Assembly: GCF_014237455.1 (NCBI RefSeq)
Contig: NZ_JABZFL010000096.1
Location: 124,001 to 188,000 of the forward strand
DNA length: 64,000 nucleotides
Origin: Desulfobacula sp.
GTDB lineage: Bacteria > Desulfobacterota > Desulfobacteria > Desulfobacterales > Desulfobacteraceae
Reading direction: 5' to 3'
Shown: in pieces, positions 46,882-55,233 of the stretch
Position numbering within the stretch: position 1 is the first letter of the stretch
Layout of the letters: the number at the start of each line of letters is the position of its first letter
Translations under genes and position numbers: made by a program
The notes under the pieces: generated by a model
What the model saw: the letters and a program-made list of their open reading frames with translations, nothing else
The model's database searches: none
Told to the model about the DNA's origin: nothing

Positions 46882-49320
46882 TTATTCCGGCAGATCTGCA
46901 TTAAACTGATCAAGAATGATTTTTGAAATATTTACATGGAGTTTTTTAATATTTTTTTCTTTCAAGGTTTTGCTTGTCGATCTGTAAACAACCCGAAAAG
47001 ACAATGACTTTTTATCTTCAGACAACGGTTGACCTTCAAACACATCAAAAAGAAAAACGTTTTCAATTAATACTTCTTTTTTAGAAATCAGTTCAATCTG
47101 TTTCAAGATTGCCCCAACCGTCACGGTTCTGTCCACGATAATGGTGATATCCCTTGAAATGGAAGGAAATTTTGGCAACGACTCAGCTGTAACTACTTTG
47201 GGGAGCAGGTCCTGTATGGCATTAAAACTGAAATCAAAAATAAACGCATCCTGCTTTAACCCATAATTTTTCAAAACCTTTTCTTCGATTTTCCCCAGAG
47301 TACCCATAAGGGTATCACCGGATTTGACATAGGCTGCATATCCGTCTTTGTAATAAAGGCAGGATTCATCTTCAATTTTTCCAAAGACTATATTCTCAAT
47401 CATGAGTGCTTCGAAAAAGCCCTCAACCGCACCTTTCAAATCAAAAAAATCAACTTTAGTCTTTTTTGAACACCAGGATGAATCGGATCGGTTGCCTGTG
47501 ATCAGGCCCGCAATCATTTCCTTCTCTTCAGGCAAAGATCCCTTTTGTGTGGCAAAGAAAATTTTACCGATTTCAAAAAACTTCAGCGTGTCTGACTGCT
47601 GGGAAATATTTCTTTTCATTGTCTCAAGAAGCCCTGGAATCAGAGAGCTCCTTAAAACCGACATCTGATCTGAAATCGGATTTAAAATAGTTTCAACATA
47701 TCGCCTTTTATCATTATCCAACAGGTTTAACCTGTCACATGAATTTTCATTAATAAAATTATAGTTGATAACCTCGGAAAAAGAAAATCCGGTCATTATT
47801 TGCCTGATCTTTTCCCTGAAAGAAATCTTTTCGTCTAAAAGCTTGCCTTTGGCTGGAACCAGAGGATAACTTGTCTGGATATTGTTATACCCCCAAAGCC
47901 TGGCCACTTCTTCGGAAAGATCCTCCGGTCTTATCACATCTACTCTAAAAAAAGGTACGCCGACTTTAAGCAGAATATCATCTGTCTTCTCAACTTTAAA
48001 TTCTACTGAGGTAAGAATCTCACCAATTGCATCCGTACTTAAATTTGTTCCCAACCGAGTATTCAAAGCATTGGTATTCAAGTCAAGCTCAAGCGGAACA
48101 GGCTTGTTCGGATGTTCATCAATAATATCTTTGGCAATGGTTGCATCACAAATTTGAGCCATCAGGGAAACCGCCCTGTTTAATGCCTTGACGGTTCCAT
48201 CAGGATCAACACCCCGTTCAAACCTGTGTGACGCATCTGAAGCAATACCGGTTTTCTTTGCAGTTTTCCTGATCGAAATCGGGTTAAAATATGCGCTTTC
48301 GACAAGCACTCTGGTTGTGGAATTTGAAATCTCAGAATTTTCACCCCCCATTACCCCGGCCAGCGCCACCGGTCTTTTCCCATCACAAATCATGAGCATA
48401 TCAGATTCAAGCTTATGATCTTTGCTGTCAAGAGTAGTAAAGTTTGTATCACTGCCTGCTCTTCTGATAATAATTTTACCCTTTGCAACCTCATCAAAGT
48501 CAAAGGCATGAAGGGGCTGACCCATTTCCATCATGACAAAGTTTGTAATATCAACCACATTATTAATGGGAGTAAGCCCTATGGATTCAAGTCTTTCCTG
48601 CAGCCAGAATGGAGAGGGTTCAATCGTAACATCAAATAAAAGTCCGGCAGAGTATCTTGGGCAAAGATCAGGATCAATGATCTGAACTTTTGCATAATCA
48701 TGGATGGATTCATACCCAATTTTACTTTCCGGCAGCATAAAATCAGGGAATCTTACCGTTTGCTTTGGTTCCGTAAACGCCCCTACCTCACGGGCCACAC
48801 CGATTATACTCAAACAATCGGGTCTGTTGGGGGTCAAATCAATTTCAAATACCGTATCAGAAACGTTCAACGCTTCGTCAAGGGGGGTTCCAGCAACAAA
48901 ATCACCCTCCAGATCCATAATACCTGCGCTATCCGTATTGAGTTTTAATTCAGATGCACTGCATAACATACCGGCTGACACTTCTCCCCGAAGCTTACCT
49001 TTTTTTATTTTAAAATCTCCGGGAAGAACAGTACCTGGCAATGCACACGGCACAACCATACCTTCCCGTACATTGGGCGCACCGCAGACGATCTGAATCA
49101 GCTCGTCCCCGCCCGCGTCAACCATGCAGACAGAAAGTTTGTCTGCATTGGGATGCTTTTTGACTTCATTGACTTTGGCAACAACAATATTGTTGAGATA
49201 ATCATACCTTTCTTCTACCGCATCAACTTCAAGACCTGCCATTGTCAATTTTTTAGCCATCACGGAAGGCTCAAGATCAACGTGAATATACTCTTTTAAC
49301 CAGCTCAAACTGACTTTCAT
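46882..49320 (-). CDS. pheT: phenylalanine-tRNA ligase beta subunit
   Basis: 812 residues with the full bacterial layout: OB-fold EMAP/tRNA-binding domain (about 40-150, VDAGGDELIQIVCGAPNVREG), B3/B4 editing domain (about 215-400), B5 (about 405-480), the catalytic-like core and the C-terminal FDX-ACB domain (last about 95 residues, PSISRDITIIVDRTV). It pairs with PheS in the (alpha beta)2 enzyme. Its start lies 1-2 nt after pheS. Confidence 0.96.
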   Translation of the reverse strand: MKVSLSWLKEYIHVDLEPSVMAKKLTMAGLEVDAVEERYDYLNNIVVAKVNEVKKHPNADKLSVCMVDAGGDELIQIVCGAPNVREGMVVPCALPGTVLPGDFKIKKGKLRGEVSAGMLCSASELKLNTDSAGIMDLEGDFVAGTPLDEALNVSDTVFEIDLTPNRPDCLSIIGVAREVGAFTEPKQTVRFPDFMLPESKIGYESIHDYAKVQIIDPDLCPRYSAGLLFDVTIEPSPFWLQERLESIGLTPINNVVDITNFVMMEMGQPLHAFDFDEVAKGKIIIRRAGSDTNFTTLDSKDHKLESDMLMICDGKRPVALAGVMGGENSEISNSTTRVLVESAYFNPISIRKTAKKTGIASDASHRFERGVDPDGTVKALNRAVSLMAQICDATIAKDIIDEHPNKPVPLELDLNTNALNTRLGTNLSTDAIGEILTSVEFKVEKTDDILLKVGVPFFRVDVIRPEDLSEEVARLWGYNNIQTSYPLVPAKGKLLDEKISFREKIRQIMTGFSFSEVINYNFINENSCDRLNLLDNDKRRYVETILNPISDQMSVLRSSLIPGLLETMKRNISQQSDTLKFFEIGKIFFATQKGSLPEEKEMIAGLITGNRSDSSWCSKKTKVDFFDLKGAVEGFFEALMIENIVFGKIEDESCLYYKDGYAAYVKSGDTLMGTLGKIEEKVLKNYGLKQDAFIFDFSFNAIQDLLPKVVTAESLPKFPSISRDITIIVDRTVTVGAILKQIELISKKEVLIENVFLFDVFEGQPLSEDKKSLSFRVVYRSTSKTLKEKNIKKLHVNISKIILDQFNADLPE

Positions 49321-49321
49321 A

Positions 49322-50329
49322 TTAAAACTGCCCTAGAAAACGCATATCATTTTCATAAAATTTTCTGATATCATCGATACCATATTTGAGCATGGCCATC
49401 CGCTCGATACCAATGCCAAAAGCAAATCCAGTATACTTGTCTGTATCATACCCGACATTTTCAAAAACAGCAGGATGTACCATCCCGGAACCCAATACTT
49501 CGAGCCACCCGGTTTTTGAACAAATTCGACAGCCTTTTCCTTTACACATGACACAACGGATATCAACTTCAGCGCTGGGTTCGGTAAACGGGAAGAAGCT
49601 GGGCCTGAATCTTAAAGAGGTGTCTTTGTCAAAAAATTGATGGACAAAGGTGGTCAGAATCCCTTTTAAATCACCAAAAGAAATGTTTTCATCCACCATA
49701 AGACCTTCAATCTGATAAAACATGGGAGTATGAGTGATGTCTGAATCACATCTGAAAACCTTTCCTGGTGAAATAATTCGAACCGGTGGTTTGGTCTTTT
49801 CCATCACACGGGGCTGTGACGGAGAAGTGTGAGTTCTTAAGACAATATTTTCCGACACATAAAAGGTGTCCTGCATATCCCTTGCAGGATGATATTTGGG
49901 GATATTCAAGGCCTCAAAATTATAATAATCCGTTTCAACTTCCGGACTTTCGGCAATATCAAATCCAAGCCTTAAAAAGATATCACTAATCTCTTTGGCC
50001 ACCTGGGTTATCGGATGAAGAGAACCTCGCAGGATCGGTCGCCCCGGAAGGGTTACATCAATACCAAAAAACTTTTTATCATCAAACGTATCCAGTTTTA
50101 AAAAGGCGGCCTTAACTTCTTTCTCAAGCTTTCCTTTAAGAATATTAGCATTCTTACCGGCACTGGGCCGCTCATCCTCGGGAAGAGAAGAAATGTTTCT
50201 TAAAAATTTTGTGAGTACACCCTTTCTGCCGAGATATTTAATGGAAAGCTGTTCAAGCTGCTCTGAATCGGTGGCTTGCCCTATACTTTCAAAGGCTTCT
50301 TTTTCAATATCAATAATACTGTTTTGCAA
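49322..50329 (-). CDS. pheS: phenylalanine-tRNA ligase alpha subunit
   Basis: 335 residues. The class II core is intact: motif 2 region 'RTHTSPSQPRVMEK' and motif 3 'GFAFGIGIERMAMLKYGI'. An N-terminal coiled coil is present. The insert CVMCKGKGCRICSKTGW near residue 270 has four Cys in a zinc-knuckle-like spacing that some PheS share. It charges tRNA-Phe with PheT. Encoded after rplT, as in many bacteria. Confidence 0.96.
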   Translation of the reverse strand: MQNSIIDIEKEAFESIGQATDSEQLEQLSIKYLGRKGVLTKFLRNISSLPEDERPSAGKNANILKGKLEKEVKAAFLKLDTFDDKKFFGIDVTLPGRPILRGSLHPITQVAKEISDIFLRLGFDIAESPEVETDYYNFEALNIPKYHPARDMQDTFYVSENIVLRTHTSPSQPRVMEKTKPPVRIISPGKVFRCDSDITHTPMFYQIEGLMVDENISFGDLKGILTTFVHQFFDKDTSLRFRPSFFPFTEPSAEVDIRCVMCKGKGCRICSKTGWLEVLGSGMVHPAVFENVGYDTDKYTGFAFGIGIERMAMLKYGIDDIRKFYENDMRFLGQF

Positions 50330-50356
50330 AATACCCTCACAAGTCGTTTAATCTAG

Positions 50357-50707
50357 TTAAACTTTTGCACTGGCAAGTGAAGCCAACTGGGAAAAGGCGG
50401 CCGGATCAGAAATTGCAAGATCAGCCAGCACCTTGCGATCCAATTGACTGCCTACTAATTTAAGACCATTCATTAGCTTGCTGTATGACAGGCCATTCAT
50501 TCTTGCTGCCGCATTGATTCTGACAATCCAAAGCCGCCTAAAATCTCTTTTACGCACTCTTCTGTCCCGATAAGCATACATCAAGGCCTTATCAACGGCA
50601 TCTGCAGCTGTGCGGTATAATTTACTTCTTCCGCCTCTAAATCCTCTTGCAAGCTTAAGCACCTTGTTTCTACGCCTTCTTGCTTTAAATCCTCTTTTGA
50701 CTCTCAT
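50357..50707 (-). CDS. rplT: 50S ribosomal protein L20
   Basis: 116 residues; canonical L20 throughout: '[20 protein letters not shown]' then '[27 protein letters not shown]' and '[20 protein letters not shown]'. It binds 23S rRNA early in 50S assembly and often represses the rpmI-rplT mRNA. It follows rpmI by 43 nt and precedes pheS by 27 nt. Confidence 0.97.
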   Translation of the reverse strand: MRVKRGFKARRRRNKVLKLARGFRGGRSKLYRTAADAVDKALMYAYRDRRVRKRDFRRLWIVRINAAARMNGLSYSKLMNGLKLVGSQLDRKVLADLAISDPAAFSQLASLASAKV

Positions 50708-50750
50708 TTTGTCAAACTCCTCAATTCTTAAATTTTGATCAGGCCACTAT

Positions 50751-50948
50751 CTATCCATTGGGTAACAACCGCCTGACCTCTTTCATATTAGCCTGATCAA
50801 TCATCTGATCTAGTCTATAAGATCTTTTTCTCTTTGTTGTTTTTTTGGTTAATATATGGCTGGAATGGGATTTTCTGAATTTATATTTCCCTGATCCTGT
50901 TTTTTTAAACCGCTTGGCAGCCGCTCTACAAGTTTTAATCTTAGGCAT
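50751..50948 (-). CDS. rpmI: 50S ribosomal protein L35
   Basis: 65 residues from ATG at 50948, preceded by AGGAGAAAATAAA. A longer frame to 51011 would add 21 residues foreign to L35 and is rejected. The protein shows the family start '[20 protein letters not shown]' and '[15 protein letters not shown]'. The second Cys-containing 'KTCRAAAK' replaces the usual 'KTHSGAAK'. Confidence 0.96.
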   Translation of the reverse strand: MPKIKTCRAAAKRFKKTGSGKYKFRKSHSSHILTKKTTKRKRSYRLDQMIDQANMKEVRRLLPNG

Positions 50949-51076
50949 TTTATTTTCTCCTGTATTACAATTTCTAAAAAAAGATGGCAGTATACAGTTA
51001 AAAAAGCACAATATACCACCATATATTTACTATATGTTCTAAAAAGCAGTCTTGCCGTTTTATAAAGTAATTTAGA

Positions 51077-51598
51077 TTATTTAGGTCCCAAAAGCATGGT
51101 GATGACGCGGCCTTCAAACTTGGGAGACTGCTCGACCTGCGCAATCTCTTCAGTCATGGCAACAATTTTCTCCAAAACCGCGTTGGCCTGCTCTTTGAGC
51201 TTGAATTCCCTTCCTCTGAAAACCAGCGTAACCTTAACCTTATCTCTTTTACCGATAAACTTTTCAATATGCCTGACCTTTGTTTCAAGATCATGGTCAC
51301 CTGTTTTCGGCCGTACCTTTATTTCCTTAATCTGAAACCCTTTCTGTCTTCTTTTGGCCCCCTGCTTTTGTTTGGTCAGCTCATACTTATATTTTCCAAA
51401 ATCCATTATCTTGCAGACAGGCGGGTTTGCATCCGGTGAAACCTCAACTAAATCAAGATCTTCACCACCGGCAATACTTAAAGCCTCTTCAATAGGCATA
51501 ATTCCTATCTGCTCACCATCAGAGCCGACAACCCTAACCTGGCTGGCCCTGATCCCCTTATTCACACTTGTCAGGTCCTGTCTTCCTCGCTTAGCTAT
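51077..51598 (-). CDS. infC: translation initiation factor IF-3 (probable AUA start)
   Basis: 173 residues if started at the ATA at 51598-51596. AGGAGGT (51611-51605) lies exactly 6 nt upstream. The next upstream candidate, a GTG at 51622, is inside or before this ribosome-binding site and has none of its own; using it adds CGAGGAK, foreign to the family. The protein begins with VNKGIRASQVRVVGSDGEQIG and ends with the usual C-terminal domain (VTLVFRGREFKLKEQ, EGRVITMLLGPK). IF-3 discriminates against noncanonical start codons, so a rare start on its own mRNA permits autoregulation, known for the AUU of E. coli infC. Here the codon is AUA. Confidence 0.93.
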   Translation of the reverse strand: MAKRGRQDLTSVNKGIRASQVRVVGSDGEQIGIMPIEEALSIAGGEDLDLVEVSPDANPPVCKIMDFGKYKYELTKQKQGAKRRQKGFQIKEIKVRPKTGDHDLETKVRHIEKFIGKRDKVKVTLVFRGREFKLKEQANAVLEKIVAMTEEIAQVEQSPKFEGRVITMLLGPK

Positions 51599-51662
51599 TT
51601 TCGCACCTCCTGCACCACACAATTCTAATATTTATTTTTGATAGAACAAGTATAACCCAGCG

Positions 51663-51691
51663 ATTATAATGGCTTGCCTAAAAAAATGCAA
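51663..51691 (-). promoter_or_regulatory. sigma70-like promoter of the infC operon
   Basis: On the reverse strand a TTGCAT -35 (51691-51686) and a perfect TATAAT -10 (51668-51663) are separated by 17 nt. The AUA start of infC is 65 nt downstream of the -10. It overlaps the 3' end of the nucleoside deaminase gene by spacing only, so infC is its own transcription unit. Confidence 0.7.
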
Positions 51692-51694
51692 GTA

Positions 51695-52225
51695 TTATTT
51701 ATTGTGAATCTGTTCTCTTTTCTGATCACGCGTGTATGTTTCCAAATAGCTGTTTTTCCAATATAAGTTGTCCTCTTTATTAAAAAAATTATAAAAAAGA
51801 TCAAGACTTTTTTGACGCAACACTCCAGGGACGATAGCAATTCCACATTTTTGATACAAAGAAGGTAATTTTTTTAAATCACATGTTGTCCCTCCCCCCA
51901 TGGGGTCTTCATAGGCATATACTATTTTTTTTATGCCCGACAGGATGATGGCGCCAAAACACATCAGGCAGGGCTCCATGGTAGAAAAAAGAATTGATTT
52001 TTCAGGTTCAAATTGAGTGTCAATGGTTTCAAGATATTTTAAAGCCCTCATTTCAGCATGATCGATTTCACTAAAAATCGGTTTGTCTTGAGTTGTTCCT
52101 TTCCTTGCACCGCTTGCAATTACTTTCCCCGTTTGCACAATCACACATCCCACGGGGAACTCACCCTTGTCAAATGCTTTTTGGGCTTGTTCCAACGCCA
52201 GTTCCATATAATATTCATACGCCAA
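51695..52225 (-). CDS. nucleoside deaminase, TadA/guanine deaminase-like
   Basis: 176 residues of the cytidine deaminase-like fold. Zinc site: His and Glu in 'DHAEMRALKYL' and Cys in EPCLMCFGAI. The spacing resembles TadA and guanine deaminases. C-terminal 'EDPMGGGTTCDLKKLP' differs from TadA's usual end, so tRNA(Arg) A34 deamination is plausible but not certain. Start is a TTG with AGGAG 12 nt upstream. It is divergent from the dGTPase-like gene by 143 bp counting the likely start of that gene. Confidence 0.85.
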   Translation of the reverse strand: MAYEYYMELALEQAQKAFDKGEFPVGCVIVQTGKVIASGARKGTTQDKPIFSEIDHAEMRALKYLETIDTQFEPEKSILFSTMEPCLMCFGAIILSGIKKIVYAYEDPMGGGTTCDLKKLPSLYQKCGIAIVPGVLRQKSLDLFYNFFNKEDNLYWKNSYLETYTRDQKREQIHNK

Positions 52226-52368
52226 TTTAAATCATCTCTCCTAAATGAAAGAACCCTTTACAAAGCCTGTTCCATATGCGTAATTACAAATCTATATTGC
52301 ATTTACCTTGCTTTTTGTATAACTATTGTATTTTATTTAGATTTCAAAAATTATTCAATACTAAATTT

Positions 52369-53472
52369 ATGGAAGCAAAAAAAAAATACACGGAAGAAAA
52401 ACCTTTGGATAAAAACCTTTGTATCCGGAAAAAATTTCAAATCAGAGAAAAAAGCTTTCTTTCCGAATATGGCACATTAAGTGCCAATGCCAAAAGACGG
52501 AATAAAGAAAAAAACACCTACAATATCAGAACGCCTTTTCAAATTGACAGGGACAGAATCGTATATTCAAATTCCTTTAGACGATTGAAATACAAAACAC
52601 AGGTTTTCCTCTCCCCTCTGGGAGACCATTATCGGACCCGGCTCACCCATACACTTGAAGTGGCACAAATTTCGAGAACTATCGCGAGAGCCATGCGTCT
52701 TAATGAAGATCTTGCCGAAGCCATTGCACTGGCTCATGATCTGGGTCACACACCCTTTGGCCATGGAGGCGAAACCGCTCTGATCGAGATTCATTCACCC
52801 CATTTTTCTCATGCTTATCAAAGTTTAAGAGTAGTGGATTCCCTTGAAAACTCAGGTAAAGGCCTTAACCTGACCTGGGAAGTCAGGGACGGCATCCTTA
52901 AGCACTCCAAAGGGTTTGGCAATATCATTCCGGCAACCCCCGGAGAAACCGCAATTACACTCGAAGGAAGAATTGTCAGAGTAGCGGATATCATTGCCTA
53001 TTTAAACCATGACCTTGATGATGCATTACGAGGCAAGGTCATCTCTTCCACAGATGTTCCCGATATCTGTATTAAAAAACTGGGGAAAACACACTCCCAG
53101 AGAGCCAGCATTATGATTGAACAATTGGTGTATAACAGTGGCCCCAAAAATGGCAAATTCATCCTTGATATGGGTAAAGATACTTTTCATGCCATGATTA
53201 TATTAAGAAAATTCCTATATGATAAGGTTTATCGTTCACCAGGAGTTCATAATGAATTTGTAAAGGCAAAAAAAGTGATCATTGGTCTTTATAATCATTT
53301 TTTAAATGATCCTGACGCCCTGCAAAGAGAGCTTGAAAAAATGGAAATGGCTCCATGGGACTCTTCAAAGAACCCCATTAAACGGTCTGTTTGTGATTTG
53401 ATCGCCAGCATGACCGACCGGTATGCCATGAATCTATATTCCAAAATTTTCTTGCCCAACCCCCTGATCTGA
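52369..53472 (+). CDS. dgt: deoxyguanosinetriphosphate triphosphohydrolase-like protein
   Basis: 367 residues from ATG at 52369; an open frame begins at 52276 but its first 31 residues have no family counterpart, are hydrophobic, and no ribosome-binding site precedes either. HD-domain metal motif: H in 'TRLTHTLEVAQISRTIA', HD in 'ALAHDLGHTPFGHGGE', and later 'DIIAYLNHDLDDAL'. It hydrolyses dNTPs to deoxynucleosides plus triphosphate in known members. Short forms like this one are often called dGTPase-like because the substrate is less sure. It leads a plus-strand pair with the YkgJ-like gene. Confidence 0.9.
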   Translation: MEAKKKYTEEKPLDKNLCIRKKFQIREKSFLSEYGTLSANAKRRNKEKNTYNIRTPFQIDRDRIVYSNSFRRLKYKTQVFLSPLGDHYRTRLTHTLEVAQISRTIARAMRLNEDLAEAIALAHDLGHTPFGHGGETALIEIHSPHFSHAYQSLRVVDSLENSGKGLNLTWEVRDGILKHSKGFGNIIPATPGETAITLEGRIVRVADIIAYLNHDLDDALRGKVISSTDVPDICIKKLGKTHSQRASIMIEQLVYNSGPKNGKFILDMGKDTFHAMIILRKFLYDKVYRSPGVHNEFVKAKKVIIGLYNHFLNDPDALQRELEKMEMAPWDSSKNPIKRSVCDLIASMTDRYAMNLYSKIFLPNPLI

Positions 53473-53483
53473 TTTAAGCAGCC

Positions 53484-54038
53484 ATGACAGATAAAATCTT
53501 TAAACCTCTTGCAGCCCTCTACGACGCTATGGATAAAACCTGGAACAAAATTGCCGAAGGCTATCATTTCAAATGCAACGGGTGTGAAGATAATTGCTGT
53601 AAATCCTTATTTTTTCACCATACTTATATTGAAAAAGTCTATTTGCTCCATGGCTTTAATGCGCTTGACTCCAATAGAAAAGAAAAAATTTTAGACAAGG
53701 CCGCAAACTATTGCAAAAGAACGTTTCCTCAAAGCCCTGAAATAAAAAGTCTGAAAATTTGCTGCCCTGTCATTGAAGATGGCCGATGCCTTCTATACCC
53801 ATACAGGCCAATGATTTGCAGGCTCCACGGGCTGCCCCATGAACTGAGCAAGCCCGGTTTCAAACCTGTTAAAGGAGCCGGTTGTAATGCGGGCTTGTTT
53901 GATGACAAACCATATATCAAATTTGACAGGACTCCTTTTTATCAACAAATGGCCCAAATAGAGCTGGCCTTTCGACAAGACTTAAATAAACCCGGCAGGA
54001 TAAAAGAAACGGTTGCTCAAATGCTGGTTTCACAATAA
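53484..54038 (+). CDS. YkgJ family cysteine cluster protein
   Basis: 184 residues. The cluster CNGCEDNCCKS (C-x2-C-x3-CC) and 'CCPVIEDGRCLLYPYRPMICRLHG' follow the UPF0153/YkgJ pattern of eight Cys predicted to bind zinc or an Fe-S cluster. Function unknown. It starts 11 nt after the dgt-like stop. A 19-codon gene stub follows 21 nt later, so the transcript once carried at least one more gene. Confidence 0.88.
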   Translation: MTDKIFKPLAALYDAMDKTWNKIAEGYHFKCNGCEDNCCKSLFFHHTYIEKVYLLHGFNALDSNRKEKILDKAANYCKRTFPQSPEIKSLKICCPVIEDGRCLLYPYRPMICRLHGLPHELSKPGFKPVKGAGCNAGLFDDKPYIKFDRTPFYQQMAQIELAFRQDLNKPGRIKETVAQMLVSQ

Positions 54039-54059
54039 TATTTTTTACAAAGGAACTCC

Positions 54060-54119
54060 ATGGAAACACAAGAAAAAAAAATGTCACAATCGGTGGCAGA
54101 AGTGGTCAATTCATCTTAA
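54060..54119 (+). pseudogene. 19-codon gene stub after ykgJ (probable truncated gene)
   Basis: A frame with AAAGGAA 6-8 nt upstream and ATG at 54060 reads METQEKKMSQSVAEVVNSS and stops at 54117-54119, where the opposite-strand AAA ATPase fragment starts. The good ribosome-binding site and operon position suggest it is the 5' end of a gene whose remainder was lost in a rearrangement. Too short to identify. Confidence 0.4.
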
Positions 54120-54546
54120 AACCCCAGAGAGCAAACCGGAATCTCAACATACCCTCCGGAAAGCAGGGTGGGAAGTTCCGAGGACAGGAGATTTGCATTT
54201 GAACCTGTTATGAATATATCAATGTTTTCCTGGGAAAAAAAAGAAGTAACAGCCTTTTCCCATAAATCAATTTCCTGAATTTCGTCAACAAAAAGATATT
54301 TTGGGCCTTTAATATTTCTGAATCTTTTTTTTACATAATCATACAGGTCTTTATAATTCATGATAAAATCATACTCAAGCGACTCCTTGTTGATATACAA
54401 AATTTTGTCTTTTCCAATATTGTTACTTAGAGTTTCCTCAATAACAAGTTTCAAAAGACAGCTTTTGCCCACCCTCCTCATGCCTGTGATAACCTTAATT
54501 ACAGGCTTATTAATAAAAGATGATATTATTTTTTGATATAGAATTA
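54116..54546 (-). pseudogene. AAA ATPase (DUF4143-type) remnant, truncated at both ends
   Basis: About 140 codons read as the N-terminal ATPase part of a DUF4143/AAA_14 protein: 'VIKVITGMRRVGKSCLLK' (Walker A), 'KYLFVDEIQEIDLWEKAV' (Walker B), 'FITGSNANLLSSELPTLLSGG'. The frame extends upstream of the first ATG (54481) through family-typical residues INKPVIK, but no start codon precedes them, and it ends after VEIPVCSLGF, about 130 residues short of half the usual 400. Both ends abut unrelated genes. Such proteins are common accessory ATPases. Confidence 0.75.
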
Positions 54547-54555
54547 GGATGGAAT

Positions 54556-55233
54556 TTATCTCAAGACATGGTTTTCAAGTTTATACATCCTGTTGCAGAT
54601 CAATCGTGCAATATCCACATCATGACTTATAAAGATACAGGCGGCACAGGTGCTTGCCTGAATTTTTTTAATAACGCGGATAATCTGGGCCTTGGTGGAT
54701 GTATCCAGCATGCTGACGGGCTCATCAAGAACAAGAATGGCAGGAGATATGCTCATGGCCCTTGCAATGGCAATTCTTTGTAATTCTCCCCCGGAAAGCT
54801 GCATGGGATACCGGTAAAGAACATCTTCTGCCAGGCCCACCCTTTCAGCCCATTTTATTATGGTATCTTCTGACACCGGCATTTTATGCAGCCTGCATGG
54901 TTCCATAAGGCTGCGGGAAATTTTCCACTTTGGATTAAAAGTGCTTTCAGGGTGCTGAAAGATCATCTGAATATGTTGCTGCATTCTGCGTCTTTTCCTG
55001 CGTGTCAAAGCCCATATATCCTCGCCCTTGTAAAAAATCTGTCCAAAATCAGGCTTTATGACCCCGGCAAGCATTAAACCAAGCGTAGTTTTTCCTGCTC
55101 CGCTTTTACCGACAATGCCGATTGTTTCACCCGGATTCAGGGAAAATCCAGCATCAACCACAGCAGGAGTTTCTCCTGTTTTAAACCAGGTGCTGTTAAA
55201 TGATTTTTTAAGTTTGACTGCTTTAAGAAGCAT
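54556..55233 (-). CDS. ABC importer ATPase, DppF/NikE-like
   Basis: 225 residues of a nickel/oligopeptide-type ATPase: Walker A 'GIVGKSGAGKTTLGLML', signature LSGGELQR, Walker B AILVLDEPVSMLD and H-loop FISHDVDI. It is shorter than usual DppF (about 320) and lacks the C-terminal oligopeptide (HPY) domain, which is present in the partner. It overlaps the fused permease-ATPase gene by 11 nt and should energise the importer with it. Last gene of the transport operon. Confidence 0.88.
   Translation of the reverse strand: MLLKAVKLKKSFNSTWFKTGETPAVVDAGFSLNPGETIGIVGKSGAGKTTLGLMLAGVIKPDFGQIFYKGEDIWALTRRKRRRMQQHIQMIFQHPESTFNPKWKISRSLMEPCRLHKMPVSEDTIIKWAERVGLAEDVLYRYPMQLSGGELQRIAIARAMSISPAILVLDEPVSMLDTSTKAQIIRVIKKIQASTCAACIFISHDVDIARLICNRMYKLENHVLR

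Noticed and set aside
52276-52368. Upstream start of the dgt-like gene
   Set aside because: The first 31 residues are Cys/Phe-rich and not found in HD-domain dGTPases; MEAKKKYTEEK at 52369 is a better start.
54116-54481. Functional 121-residue ATPase starting at the ATG at 54481
   Set aside because: The family Walker A begins upstream of that ATG in the same frame, and the C-terminal two thirds are missing; a remnant is more likely.
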